DNA from: Sideroxydans sp.
Lineage (GTDB): Bacteria > Pseudomonadota > Gammaproteobacteria > Burkholderiales > Gallionellaceae
Direction: 5' to 3'
Assembly (NCBI GenBank): GCA_028710605.1
Contig: JAQTTU010000003.1
Coordinates: 124,001-188,000, forward strand
DNA length: 64,000 nucleotides
A model generated the notes under the pieces. That model worked only from the letters and a program-made list of their open reading frames with translations. It ran no database searches and was not told where the DNA came from. Each line of letters opens with the position of its first letter. Position 1 is the first letter of the stretch. Position numbers and translations under genes: made by a program. This document shows, piece by piece, positions 31,564 to 41,581 of this stretch.

Positions 31564-32724
31564 CTAACTATGCCCTTCCGCCCCGTTGCGCAGTTTCCAC
31601 CACATCAGCAACATCCCCAGCAGCGCCATGCCCGCGCTGAACGAATACAACGCCGACGCGCCCCAGTGTTGCCAGATCGGGCCGCTGGCCAGCCCGCCCA
31701 GCATGCCGCCCGCGCCGTAGGTGAAGCTGCCGTAGAGCGCCTGACCTTTGGATTGATGGCGGCCTTGAAAGAACTCATGCACCAAGCCCACTGAGGCGGC
31801 GTGGAACGAGCCGAAGCTGAGCGCGTGCAGCACTTGTGCGAACAGCAGCAACACGACGACATCCACCGCCCAGCCAATCAGCAAAAAGCGCAGCACCGCC
31901 GCGCCGAAGCTGATGAGCAGGATGCGTGTGAAGCCGAAGCGTTTCACTAGCACAGGCATGACGAAGAACACGCCGATCTCGCAGATCACACCCAGCGCCC
32001 ACAGCATGCCCACCGTGCTTTTGGCGTAGCCGTGTTCGACCAGATAGATGGAATAGAAAGTGTAGTAAGGGCCGTGCGCCACCGCCATCAGGAAGCATGC
32101 GCCGAACAAGGCCAGCACGCGCGGCTGCATTACGATTTGTTTGATCGGCTGATGGTCGGTGTGATGCGCGATCACCTCGGTATGCGGAATCTGGCGCGAG
32201 AAGATCAGGATGCCGACCTCGCACACCAGTCCCGCCCATAGCAGCCACGCGATGGCGATGTAGTCGAAGGCATAGCCCAACCCCACCACCGAGACGATGA
32301 AGCCGATGGAACCCCAGGAACGGATGCGCCCGTAATGCGCGGTATTTTTGCCCAGATAAGAAAGCGTGGTCGCCTCCACCAGCGGCATCGACGCGCTCCA
32401 GAAAAAGCTCATCAGCACCAGCACCAGAAACATGCCCCAGAAACTGGTGGTGGCGAACACGCCCAGATAAAACAGCGCGCTCAATGTCGCCGCCACTTGC
32501 ACCACCAATAGTCGCTTGCCCGTGTGGTCGGCCAGCCAGCCCCACAGGTTGGGCGCGACCATGCGCATCACCGGCTGGATGGACATCAGCACGGAAATCT
32601 CGATGGCGCTGAAATGGATGGATTGCAGGTACAAACTCCAGTAAGGCGAGAACAATCCCACAAAGGAGTAGTAGAAAAAATAGAATCCGGCGATGCGCCA
32701 GTGGTAGTTCTTGGTGGTGGACAT
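31564..32724 (-). CDS. MFS transporter (3-phenylpropionate/HcaT-like family)
   Basis: MSTTKNYHWRIAGFYFFYYSFVGLFSPYWSLYLQSIHFSAIEISVLMSIQPVMRMVAPNLWGWLADHTGKR; 12-TM pattern. Confidence 0.88.
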   Translation of the reverse strand: MSTTKNYHWRIAGFYFFYYSFVGLFSPYWSLYLQSIHFSAIEISVLMSIQPVMRMVAPNLWGWLADHTGKRLLVVQVAATLSALFYLGVFATTSFWGMFLVLVLMSFFWSASMPLVEATTLSYLGKNTAHYGRIRSWGSIGFIVSVVGLGYAFDYIAIAWLLWAGLVCEVGILIFSRQIPHTEVIAHHTDHQPIKQIVMQPRVLALFGACFLMAVAHGPYYTFYSIYLVEHGYAKSTVGMLWALGVICEIGVFFVMPVLVKRFGFTRILLISFGAAVLRFLLIGWAVDVVVLLLFAQVLHALSFGSFHAASVGLVHEFFQGRHQSKGQALYGSFTYGAGGMLGGLASGPIWQHWGASALYSFSAGMALLGMLLMWWKLRNGAEGHS

Positions 32725-32787
32725 AACGGGTAAACGACTAAACGGCGCGCATTTTACATCGCGCCGCTCAATCGGGATTCGTTATGG

Positions 32788-34509
32788 TTACAACTTGTCC
32801 AGCAGCTTGATGAAATTGCGCTTGGCTTTGTATTTGGCGCGCAGTAGCGCGGTGTATTGGCCGAATTCCAGCGGATGTTGCAGACGCGCAAACAGCGGCT
32901 TCAATTTTTTTAGCAGTTTGATCGCCTCTTCGTAGGCGGTGTTATTGGTTTGCTCGACTGCCTTTTCGATCAGCCTCCGATAGACCGGCGCAGCATCGCC
33001 CGGATGTTCTACCTCGCGCGCGATGGCGAGCCCCAGCCACAACGGATCGCCGATGTCTCCCCGCTGTGCGGCCTGCCATGCGGCCTCGGCGTTCTTTTCC
33101 CACAGATGAATTTCCACCAGAATCGCGGCGCTCGAATAGTAATTCCGCTTGCCGCTCTCGCTGGTGATCAGCTTGTCCAGCAGCTCGAACGCTTGTTGCC
33201 GATAGGTCGTCCAACACTTGGCTTTATCGGAAAAATGCTTCAATTTTTGGTATTGATCCAAGCCGGGCCGTTCGGCGAATTGCACCCAGATCAAGCGCAT
33301 CGCCTCATCGCCGCGCTTGCGCCGCAAATATTCCTCGGCGAGAAAATCGCGCAAGCGGTTGTCCGGCTTATCGGGAAACGCTTTCATACCGCGCTCCGCC
33401 CAGTCCAGCGCCTGATCGTGTAGCCGGTGGCTACGGTAAATTTCGGCAATGCCGAGATAATTCCACACGCCGGATAAATCGCGCGACTTCACCGCGACCA
33501 AGGCTTCGACATCGCCGGAAAGTTCGGCGATGGCCTCCATAACGCGGGTGATGCGCCAACGCTGGCTATCGTATTCTCCGCGCGCTTTTTCCTGCGTGAT
33601 CGGCTCAATTTTGCGCCAAGCCTCTTCGGCCAGCTGTATGAATCTGGCTTTCCCTTCTTTACCCAACACCTTGGCATAGCGGCGCAAACTATCGTAAAAA
33701 GCGTCGAAACCGCCGCCCGTTTCATACTTGAATAAACGCTCCGCCAATGCCACAGGATCGGGGCGGGATGCCGCGCACGCCTTGTGGTGCAGCGCGCCCA
33801 AGCGCTCCAGCATATCGGTCATTTCGCCGCCGTTCGAATCGTCCACATACTCGCAAGCCGCTTCGACGCGGGTGATGGCATATTCGGCCAGCTCGACCAG
33901 CATGTCCGCCTGACCTTGCTGCAACAACTCCTCAAGCGCAGCGGCAATGTTGTCCAGGCTCGCCGCGTAGCTCGGCATCTCGTGCCAATCCACATATCCG
34001 CCCGTATTTATTGCCTTATCTATGGCCGCGCGAAAACCTTTGATAGTCGAAGCCGGCCCCGCCGCGCGCCGCGCTTTCAGCAGCAAATTTTCGTACAAGA
34101 CATCATCGCGCTTCGCGCTTTCCAAAAGCCACGCCGCCAGCGTTGGCGCATCCTGCAAGCCAACAAAATCGCTGATTTCCAGCCACGGGTTACTCTTCTT
34201 TTTTCTGCCTGACTTCGCCCCGGCCTCCCCGCCAGATTCAGCCAACCAAGCCAAACCCACCGCGACGCAATGCTTGCAAAAATTGCCGTCCAGCCCTTGC
34301 GGGCAGGAACACTCAGACTCGATTTCGCCGTCCTCCACCCACAACTTGACCGTATATGAATACGAACCCGCAACCCGCGCCGATAACACGTCATCCGCCA
34401 CCTTCATACGACTGACGGCGGAACTGTTGAAGTAAGCCTCACCCCGCCCGAACACAGCAGAGCCTGCGAGTTTTTTTAGCTTTGCGGAGGATAAATGGTC
34501 GGTGAGCAT
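32788..34509 (-). CDS. SWIM zinc finger protein
   Basis: MLTDHLSSAKLKKLAGSAVFGRGEAYFNSSAV...ESECSCPQGLDGNFCKHCVAVGLAW (CxCx(n)CxH); long helical-repeat C-terminus. Confidence 0.9.
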   Translation of the reverse strand: MLTDHLSSAKLKKLAGSAVFGRGEAYFNSSAVSRMKVADDVLSARVAGSYSYTVKLWVEDGEIESECSCPQGLDGNFCKHCVAVGLAWLAESGGEAGAKSGRKKKSNPWLEISDFVGLQDAPTLAAWLLESAKRDDVLYENLLLKARRAAGPASTIKGFRAAIDKAINTGGYVDWHEMPSYAASLDNIAAALEELLQQGQADMLVELAEYAITRVEAACEYVDDSNGGEMTDMLERLGALHHKACAASRPDPVALAERLFKYETGGGFDAFYDSLRRYAKVLGKEGKARFIQLAEEAWRKIEPITQEKARGEYDSQRWRITRVMEAIAELSGDVEALVAVKSRDLSGVWNYLGIAEIYRSHRLHDQALDWAERGMKAFPDKPDNRLRDFLAEEYLRRKRGDEAMRLIWVQFAERPGLDQYQKLKHFSDKAKCWTTYRQQAFELLDKLITSESGKRNYYSSAAILVEIHLWEKNAEAAWQAAQRGDIGDPLWLGLAIAREVEHPGDAAPVYRRLIEKAVEQTNNTAYEEAIKLLKKLKPLFARLQHPLEFGQYTALLRAKYKAKRNFIKLLDKL

Positions 34510-34601
34510 AATGATGAGCCTAATGAACTTCCTTGGATTATGGGGATTCGGGCTGTAATGTCGAATTACATCCATACCGTGAGAAACCGGGTACGGCGAC
34601 C

Positions 34602-34919
34602 TTACACAGAAGAATGCGTTTTAAGCCAGTCGCGCAAAGCTGCATTTACGCGCGTTTGCCAGCCTGCACCCGATGCGCGAAAAGCGGCCAGCACATCTTT
34701 ATCGAGGCGGATTGCCACTTGCTCTTTTGTGCCAGAGCCCGCCGGACGACCGCGCTTGGCGCGATAGGATTCCATCGCGGCATTCAATTCTTCCGCAGTG
34801 GCCGGGCGATCATCTTCATCTTTGCCATCCCAGACGAAATCTTTTTTTGGTGGAATAGCGCGAACCGCTGCCAACACTTCTTTACGACTCATTGCATTCG
34901 TTTTCGAGCCAGTCATCGT
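34602..34919 (-). CDS. brnA: BrnA-family antitoxin
   Basis: MTGSKTNAMSRKEVLAAVRAIPPKKDFVWDGKDEDDRPATAEELNAAMESYRAKRGRPAGSGTKEQVAIRLDKDVLAAFRASGAGWQTRVNAALRDWL. Confidence 0.88.
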   Translation of the reverse strand, partial: TMTGSKTNAMSRKEVLAAVRAIPPKKDFVWDGKDEDDRPATAEELNAAMESYRAKRGRPAGSGTKEQVAIRLDKDVLAAFRASGAGWQTRVNAALRDWLKTHSSV

Positions 34920-35181
34920 ACACCTCACGTTCTTTGTTGCTTGCAGGTCGAAAGCTGATGACGCGCGTTGCACCTTCGCGCCCGGTATGAACCACCGTCA
35001 GCACCGCCAGAAAGCCCAGCGCATAGGAAACCGATTGCACTCGAACCTCGCCGCCTCTCACCGTCGAGACATCCATACGGTAACGCGAATCCAGCACCTC
35101 GCTCGCATCGGCGAAATCGAAACCATGCTTGCGCAAATTTACGCGGCGTTTGGTTTCATCCCAGATCAGCTTGGTTTCCAT
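34882..35181 (-). CDS. brnT: BrnT-family toxin
   Basis: METKLIWDETKRRVNLRKHGFDFADASEVLDSRYRMDVSTVRGGEVRVQSVSYALGFLAVLTVVHTGREGATRVISFRPASNKEREVYDDW. Confidence 0.9.
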   Translation of the reverse strand: METKLIWDETKRRVNLRKHGFDFADASEVLDSRYRMDVSTVRGGEVRVQSVSYALGFLAVLTVVHTGREGATRVISFRPASNKEREVYDDWLENECNES

Positions 35182-35354
35182 GCAAATAAGTGTATATGCG
35201 TTAATTAAGGCAATCAAGCATTATTCGTAGATGCAAAAAATGAGCTGGATCACTCGCGAGTTTTGCCAGACGTGGTGATTTTCTACGTGCATTCACGCAC
35301 AGACTGTAATCAGCGCGATACCAGAAAATTTGCATGACTTTTTTCACATCAGCC

Positions 35355-35381
35355 CTTGAAATACCCAACCCCGCCCCAATA
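35355..35381 (+). promoter_or_regulatory. Candidate sigma-32 (heat shock) promoter upstream of grpE
   Basis: CTTGAAA - 12 nt - CCCCAATA, close to the RpoH consensus (CTTGAAA / CCCCATNT). Confidence 0.72.
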
Positions 35382-35409
35382 AACCACCAGTCGAAACAAG
35401 GAGAGCCGC

Positions 35410-35937
35410 ATGGAACAGAACGAGAACACCCCGCAAAACGAACAAGCACAAGCAAACGCCGAAACTCCGGCGGAGACGATGCCCAGTCTGGAAGAGATGT
35501 TGAAAGCAGCCGAACTCAAAGCGCAGGAGCACTACGATGCCTGGATGTACGCCAAGGCCGAAGGCGAGAACATCCGCCGCCGTGCAGCGGAAGATGTGAG
35601 CAAGGCGCAGAAGTTCGCGGTGGAGCGTTTTTCCAACGAGATGCTGGCGGTGATGGATAGCCTGCAAGCCGGGTTGGCGGTGGAAACCGCCACTGTGGAA
35701 AGTTTCAAGAGCGGCATGGAGCTGACCCTGAAGCAACTTTCCAACGTGTTCGAGAAATTCAACATCAAGGAAGTCAACCCGGTCGGCGAAAAGCTCGACC
35801 CGCACAAGCATCAGGCGATCACCATGGTGGAAAGCGACCAGCCTGCCAATACGGTAGTGAGCGTGATGCAAAAGGGTTACACGCTGAACGAGCGCGTGTT
35901 GCGTCCGGCATTGGTGATGGTGGCCAAAGGAAAATAA
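35410..35937 (+). CDS. grpE: Nucleotide exchange factor GrpE
   Basis: [36 protein letters not shown]...[52 protein letters not shown]. Confidence 0.96.
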   Translation: MEQNENTPQNEQAQANAETPAETMPSLEEMLKAAELKAQEHYDAWMYAKAEGENIRRRAAEDVSKAQKFAVERFSNEMLAVMDSLQAGLAVETATVESFKSGMELTLKQLSNVFEKFNIKEVNPVGEKLDPHKHQAITMVESDQPANTVVSVMQKGYTLNERVLRPALVMVAKGK

Positions 35938-35938
35938 T

Positions 35939-36151
35939 ATGTCCTTAGCTATTTACTCAAAACTAGATTGCCGCAAAGAATTTGCTCGCGTCCACAATTC
36001 TTTAGTTCAAGTTCAGCTAAATCTGAATTTACAACGATTTCTTGACCAGTTCAGTGACGATCAACTTCATATTGCATTCGACAAACTTGTTGAAGACGGA
36101 ATACTTGAGAAACGTGGCGACAATTATTTTATCGTCGAAACAAAATTATAG
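35939..36151 (+). CDS. Hypothetical small protein between grpE and dnaK
   Basis: 70 aa ORF starting just after the grpE stop; no family recognised. Confidence 0.6.
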   Translation: MSLAIYSKLDCRKEFARVHNSLVQVQLNLNLQRFLDQFSDDQLHIAFDKLVEDGILEKRGDNYFIVETKL

Positions 36152-36233
36152 AGCTTCGCGCTATTGAAATCAGTAACACGCACCCCCAGTTTATGCAGCA
36201 TCGAATTAAACAAACTTTTGAAAGGAAAGCATC

Positions 36234-38177
36234 ATGGGAAAAATCATCGGTATTGACTTGGGCACGACGAACTCTTGTGTGGCCATCATGGAAAACGGCA
36301 AGACCAAGGTGATCGAGAACGCGGAAGGCACGCGCACGACACCGTCCATCATTGCCTACATGGAAGACGGCGAAGTGCTGGTGGGCGCGCCCGCCAAGCG
36401 TCAGGCCGTGACCAACCCCAAGAACACCTTGTACGGCGTGAAACGCCTGATCGGTCGTCGCTTCGAAGAACCGATGGTGCAGAAGGACATCAACATGGTG
36501 CCCTACTCCATCGTCAAGGCCAAGAACGGCGACGCTTGGGTGAAGGTGCGCGACAAGGAAATCTCCGCGCCGGAAATCTCCGCGCAAGTGCTGGCCAAAA
36601 TGAAAAAGACCGCCGAAGATTATCTGGGCGAGCCCGTCACCGAAGCCGTCATCACTGTGCCCGCTTACTTCAACGACTCGCAGCGTCAAGCGACCAAGGA
36701 CGCGGGCCGCATCGCCGGTCTGGACGTGAAACGTATCATCAACGAACCGACCGCAGCCGCATTGGCCTTCGGCTTGGACAAGCAGGAAGGCGATCGCAAG
36801 ATCGCGGTGTATGACCTGGGCGGCGGCACGTTCGACATCTCCATCATCGACATCGCCGAAATCGACGGCGAGCACCAGTTCGAAGTGATGTCCACCAACG
36901 GCGACACCTTCCTCGGCGGCGAAGACTTCGACATGCGCGTGATCGAATTCCTGGTGGAAGAGTTCAAGAAAGAAAGCGGCGTTGACCTGAAGAAGGACAT
37001 GCTGGCCTTGCAACGCCTGAAAGACGCGGCGGAAAAAGCCAAGATCGAATTGTCTTCCGCACAACAGACCGAAGTGAACCTGCCTTACATCACTGCCGAT
37101 GCCACCGGCCCGAAACACCTGGCCGTGAAGATCACCCGCGCCAAGCTGGAAAGCATCGTGGAAGACTTGGTCGCGCGCACCATCGAGCCGTGCAAGATCG
37201 CGATGAAGGATGCAGGCGTGACCAATGCCGACATCGCCGACGTGATTCTGGTCGGCGGCCAGACCCGTATGCCCATGGTGCAGGAGAAGGTGAAAGCGTT
37301 TTTCGGCAAGGAAGCGCGCAAGGACGTGAACCCGGACGAAGCCGTGGCCGTTGGCGCTGCGATCCAGGGCGGCGTGCTGCAAGGCGAAGTGAAGGACGTG
37401 CTGTTGCTCGACGTGACTCCGTTGTCTCTGGGTATCGAGACCATGGGCGGCGTGATGACCAAGCTCATCAAGAAAAACACCACCATCCCGACCAAGGCAT
37501 CGCAAGTGTTCTCCACTGCCGATGACAACCAGTCCGCCGTGACCATCCACGTGCTGCAAGGCGAGCGCGAGATGTCTTCCGGCAACAAGAGCCTGGGCCA
37601 GTTCAACCTGTCCGACATCCCGCCCGCACCGCGCGGCATGCCGCAGATCGAAGTGACTTTCAACATCGACGCGAACGGTATTTTGCACGTGAGCGCGAAA
37701 GACAAAGCCACCGGCAAGGAAGCCAACATCACCATCAAGGCCAGCTCCGGCTTGAGCGAGGAAGAAATCAACCGCATGGTGGCCGATGCCGAAGCGCACG
37801 CCGACGAAGACAAGAAGGCCATGGAACTGGTGACCGCGCGCAACCAACTGGACGCGCTGATCCACTCCACCAACAAGTCGATGAAGGAATACGGCGAACA
37901 TCTGACAGCTGACGAAAAAGCCGCCGTCGAAGCTGCACTGAAGTCCGCCGAAGAAGTCGTAAAAGGCGACGACAAGGAAGCCATCGAAGCCAAAGCCGAA
38001 GCACTGGCCACTGCCGCGCAAAAGCTGGGCGAGAAGATGTATGCCGCCGAGCAAGCCAAGGCCGGAGCGGGCGCGGAAGCTGGCGGATGCGAAGGCTGTG
38101 CACCGGGCAGCGAAGGCAAGGCGAATGACGCGGACGTAGTGGATGCCGAATTCACCGAAGTGAAGGACAAAAAGTAA
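36234..38177 (+). CDS. dnaK: Chaperone DnaK (Hsp70)
   Basis: [58 protein letters not shown]. Confidence 0.98.
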   Translation: MGKIIGIDLGTTNSCVAIMENGKTKVIENAEGTRTTPSIIAYMEDGEVLVGAPAKRQAVTNPKNTLYGVKRLIGRRFEEPMVQKDINMVPYSIVKAKNGDAWVKVRDKEISAPEISAQVLAKMKKTAEDYLGEPVTEAVITVPAYFNDSQRQATKDAGRIAGLDVKRIINEPTAAALAFGLDKQEGDRKIAVYDLGGGTFDISIIDIAEIDGEHQFEVMSTNGDTFLGGEDFDMRVIEFLVEEFKKESGVDLKKDMLALQRLKDAAEKAKIELSSAQQTEVNLPYITADATGPKHLAVKITRAKLESIVEDLVARTIEPCKIAMKDAGVTNADIADVILVGGQTRMPMVQEKVKAFFGKEARKDVNPDEAVAVGAAIQGGVLQGEVKDVLLLDVTPLSLGIETMGGVMTKLIKKNTTIPTKASQVFSTADDNQSAVTIHVLQGEREMSSGNKSLGQFNLSDIPPAPRGMPQIEVTFNIDANGILHVSAKDKATGKEANITIKASSGLSEEEINRMVADAEAHADEDKKAMELVTARNQLDALIHSTNKSMKEYGEHLTADEKAAVEAALKSAEEVVKGDDKEAIEAKAEALATAAQKLGEKMYAAEQAKAGAGAEAGGCEGCAPGSEGKANDADVVDAEFTEVKDKK

Positions 38178-38183
38178 AACCCA

Positions 38184-38268
38184 TTAGCCACAGAGAACAC
38201 AGAGCACACAGAGAAATTTGTTACACGCTCCACGTTCTCTGTGACCTCTGTGTTCTCTGTGGCAAATA
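38184..38268. repeat. Facing CACAGAG short-period repeat
   Basis: GCCACAGAGAACACAGAGCACACAGAG...GTTCTCTGTGACCTCTGTGTTCTCTGTGGC. Confidence 0.93.
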
Positions 38269-38274
38269 ATCGAA

Positions 38275-38357
38275 TGTAGGATGGGTTGAGCGCAGCGATA
38301 CCCATCAATACGCGCGATAAGCAATGATGGGTATCGCTGCGCTCCACCCATCCTACA
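38275..38357. repeat. Inverted repeat TGTAGGATGGGTTGAGCGCAGCGATACCCATCA...TGATGGGTATCGCTGCGCTCCACCCATCCTACA
   Basis: Long near-perfect arms in the dnaK-dnaJ intergenic region. Confidence 0.92.
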
Positions 38358-38410
38358 AATGCAGGCTCGCTTTTCAACTGACGAATAGCGACTAATTACT
38401 AACGACTGTT

Positions 38411-39538
38411 ATGTCCAAAAAAGATTATTACGAAGTCCTCGGCGTTAATCGCGACGCGTCGGAGGAAGAGATCAAGAAGGCTTATCGCAAACTGGCGATG
38501 AAGCACCATCCTGACCGCAACCCGGACAATCCGAAAGCGGAGGAGCATTTCAAGGAAGCGAAGGAAGCCTACGAGACCTTGTCCGACGGGCAGAAACGCG
38601 CGGCTTACGACCAGTACGGCCACTCGGCATTCGAGGCGGGCGGCATGGGCGGCGGCAATCCGTTTGGCGCGGGCGGCGCGCAGGGTTTCGATTTCGGCGA
38701 CATCTTCGGCGACATTTTTGGCGGCGGACGTGGCGGCGGTCGCGCTCAAGCGCATCGCGGTGCGGACTTGCGCTACAACATGGAAATCACGCTGGAAGAA
38801 GCGGCGCGCGGCGCGCAAAAACAGATCCGCATTCCGGTGATGGAAGAGTGCGAAACCTGTAGCGGCTCGGGCGCGAAACCCGGCACCTCGGCTTCCACTT
38901 GCACCACCTGCGCCGGTCACGGCCAGGTGCGCATGCAGCAGGGATTCTTCTCGGTGCAACAGACCTGTCCGCGCTGCCACGGCAGCGGCAAGCAGATCAG
39001 CTCGCCATGCAAAGATTGCCAGGGCAGCGGTCGCGTGAAGAAACAGAAGACGCTGGAGATCAAGATTCCGGCGGGCATAGACACGGGCATGCGTCTGCGC
39101 CACAGCGGCCACGGCGAAGCGGGCAGCCACGGCGCGCCGCACGGCGATCTGTATGTGGAAATTCACATCAAGCCGCACAGCGTGTTCCAGCGCGACGGCG
39201 ACGACCTGCATTGCGAAATGCCGATCAGCTTCACCACGGCGGCGCTCGGCGGCGAGATCGAGATTCCCACGCTGGACGGCGCGGCGCGCATCAAGATTCC
39301 GGCAGAAACGCAGAGCGGCAAACAGTTCCGCCTGCGCGGCAAAGGCATCAAAGGCATGCGCACCCACACCCACGGCGACCTGCATTGTCACGTGGTCGTG
39401 GAGACACCCGCCAACCTGACCGAGCGCCAGAAAGAATTGCTGCGCGAGTTCGAGACCATCAGCGAAAAAGACAGTGCCCGGCACAGCCCGCGCGCCAAAT
39501 CGTGGATGGGCAAGGTGAAGGAATTCTTCGGGCAGTAA
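38411..39538 (+). CDS. dnaJ: Chaperone DnaJ
   Basis: [59 protein letters not shown]; four CxxCxGxG motifs. Confidence 0.97.
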   Translation: MSKKDYYEVLGVNRDASEEEIKKAYRKLAMKHHPDRNPDNPKAEEHFKEAKEAYETLSDGQKRAAYDQYGHSAFEAGGMGGGNPFGAGGAQGFDFGDIFGDIFGGGRGGGRAQAHRGADLRYNMEITLEEAARGAQKQIRIPVMEECETCSGSGAKPGTSASTCTTCAGHGQVRMQQGFFSVQQTCPRCHGSGKQISSPCKDCQGSGRVKKQKTLEIKIPAGIDTGMRLRHSGHGEAGSHGAPHGDLYVEIHIKPHSVFQRDGDDLHCEMPISFTTAALGGEIEIPTLDGAARIKIPAETQSGKQFRLRGKGIKGMRTHTHGDLHCHVVVETPANLTERQKELLREFETISEKDSARHSPRAKSWMGKVKEFFGQ

Positions 39539-39627
39539 TGTGCTGGGTGGGCACGATCAGGTGCTCGCCCTGTCCACCCCGCTCGTTCGCAAGCCAGAAA
39601 ACACGCCACTCTCCGTCAACCGCATTG

Positions 39628-39680
39628 CGCGGATCGCCTATTGACGGGCATCTCCAGCCATCCGCCTATTTGAATCCGAA
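39628..39680. repeat. Copy (half element) of dispersed GATCGCCTATTGACGGGC repeat
   Basis: GCGGATCGCCTATTGACGGGCATCTCCAGCCATCCGCCTATTTGAA. Confidence 0.8.
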
Positions 39681-39731
39681 AAACCCGGATGGAAATGAAT
39701 GCGTTGAATACTCACCGCGTCACGCTGTTTT

Positions 39732-39791
39732 TGTAGGTGCGAATTCATTCGCACGCTCAACGTGATTTGTGCGAATAAATTCGCACCTACA
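39732..39791. repeat. Inverted repeat TGTAGGTGCGAATTCATTCGCAC...GTGCGAATAAATTCGCACCTACA
   Basis: Arms read directly; second copy at 49681-49740. Confidence 0.92.
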
Positions 39792-39832
39792 AACCCTCAA
39801 TTTCGTTTTTATTGGTTGCAGCGTTTCCAGAA

Positions 39833-41581
39833 TCACGCGTACAAGCCCGCCAATTCCAGGCCGGAATGCGCATCCGGCTTTTCCGTGTTGCGCGGAATTT
39901 TAAAATTCAGCAGCGCTTCGCCCTGCCACGGCTCATTGTTAAAACAGGCTCTATCCAACTGACTCAACGCTGCTTTGATCGCGGCATCATCCATTCGCGC
40001 CGACAAGGCATTGAGCCCGCCGGGCGGATTTTGCGGCCAGACGGCTTTGGCCCAGGCCAGTAAGTGGCGGCGCGCGGACTGCGCATCGTTGTCGCGGCAG
40101 GCTTGCTGAAAGGCTTTGCGCGCTTCAGCCAAACGTGGTTCGGAGGCGGACACAACTTGATGCGGTTGCGGCTGGCGCGCCGGATTGCGTCGGCTGACAT
40201 ACCACCAGGCCGCCAGCGTGCCCAACCAGAGCAGCGCGAAACCCAGACTGATCCAGCGCCAGCGATTATTTTCCGGCGGAGTTGCTGCGGCGGGTTGCGG
40301 CGGTATCGCCACAGCATTATCGCCCGAGCCCGGATCGCCGCCCGGCGCTGCGGTGCCGATGGCGATGCCGCCTGCGGCGGGCAGCACTTCCAGCGTGCGC
40401 GCGGGCAGCACGATTTCCTGCTGCGCGTTTTTGGCGGTGTCCCACCAGAGCAAATGCAGGGCGGGAATTTCGTAGCTTCCGGGAAGATTGGCGATGATGG
40501 CGATGTCTTGTTCGCGCGTGCCGATGACGCTGTTGCCACCCGCCTCGTTGTTCAATTTCGGCTGGTCGGGATAGGCGCGCAGACCGGCGGGCAACTGCAC
40601 GAGCTGCCCCAGATCGGACAGTTGCGCGGCGGTCAGCCCTGCGGCTTGCAGCTTGAGATGGCGGGTGATCGGATCGCCCGCTCGAATAGGCGCGTTATCG
40701 GGTTGCCAGCTTTCTTCCAGCGTTATTTTCTGCGCCGGTAACCAGTCGCGGCCGGTGGCGCTGGCGGGTCGGGGGCGCACATTCAGCACGATAGTTTCGC
40801 CTTTAATTCGTATCGGTTTGGTGGCATTCATCATCCCTGCAAACGGATTGCGCCCGAAAATATTTCCGAACGGGTCGTTGGCGTTAGCGCTGGCATCCTG
40901 CACCTGCGCGTTGAGCACCGGCCCGTCCAGTTGAATCTTGCCGCTGCGTTGCGGGAACAATAAATATTTGCGCTCGATGACCTGATAGCTGCGACCGTTG
41001 CGCGTTTCGTTGCCCTGTTTGTCCTGCCCGATTTGCTGGAGCTGCACATCGCTGCCGGGCTGGAAATCGAGGCTGGCCTGATACAGCGGCTGGTCGGTAT
41101 AAAGCCGCACGGTGAGCGCGACCGCCGCCTGCACATAAGGCTGCTTCTGCTCGGGCGCGACGGTGATGAAGACATGCTGTGCGTTGCCCGCAGAAGCGCT
41201 TGCAGACTGGCTTGGCGCACCGCTGGCGCTTACATTCAGGGTAAGCGGCACTGAACTTTTCCCGTTCCATTGCAGCGCGGGAATTACCAGCTTGCCGTCA
41301 TGTTTGGGCAGCAGCATCAGGTTCACCTGAACTTTGGAATTCATTTTGCCGTTGACGATCTGGATGTTGGAACCCGTGCTGCGCCCGACGATTTCAAACT
41401 CCTGCTTGAGCGGGCTCAAGTCGGGCTGGCTGTCGGTCTGGCCGTCGTGTTGCAGCGTGAGTTGCACCGTTTCGCCGGGGGCGATCTGGTCGTGATCCAG
41501 CCACGCGTTGAGCGCGGCCAGCGCGGGCAAACTCAAACAAAAAAATAACAGCGCAAGCAAAATGCGGAGTGTGTTGTTCAT
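39833..41581 (-). CDS. batD: BatD / oxygen-tolerance-type protein
   Basis: Signal peptide, AALNAWLDHDQIAPGETVQLTLQHDGQTDSQPDLSPLKQEFEIVGRSTGSNIQIVNGK; downstream of the batABC genes. Confidence 0.9.
   Translation of the reverse strand: MNNTLRILLALLFFCLSLPALAALNAWLDHDQIAPGETVQLTLQHDGQTDSQPDLSPLKQEFEIVGRSTGSNIQIVNGKMNSKVQVNLMLLPKHDGKLVIPALQWNGKSSVPLTLNVSASGAPSQSASASAGNAQHVFITVAPEQKQPYVQAAVALTVRLYTDQPLYQASLDFQPGSDVQLQQIGQDKQGNETRNGRSYQVIERKYLLFPQRSGKIQLDGPVLNAQVQDASANANDPFGNIFGRNPFAGMMNATKPIRIKGETIVLNVRPRPASATGRDWLPAQKITLEESWQPDNAPIRAGDPITRHLKLQAAGLTAAQLSDLGQLVQLPAGLRAYPDQPKLNNEAGGNSVIGTREQDIAIIANLPGSYEIPALHLLWWDTAKNAQQEIVLPARTLEVLPAAGGIAIGTAAPGGDPGSGDNAVAIPPQPAAATPPENNRWRWISLGFALLWLGTLAAWWYVSRRNPARQPQPHQVVSASEPRLAEARKAFQQACRDNDAQSARRHLLAWAKAVWPQNPPGGLNALSARMDDAAIKAALSQLDRACFNNEPWQGEALLNFKIPRNTEKPDAHSGLELAGLYA

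Noticed and set aside
36129-38054. 641-aa minus-strand ORF opposite dnaK
   Set aside because: Shadow ORF created by codon bias of the dnaK gene; translation is low-complexity His/Gly/Phe/Val-rich with no family resemblance.
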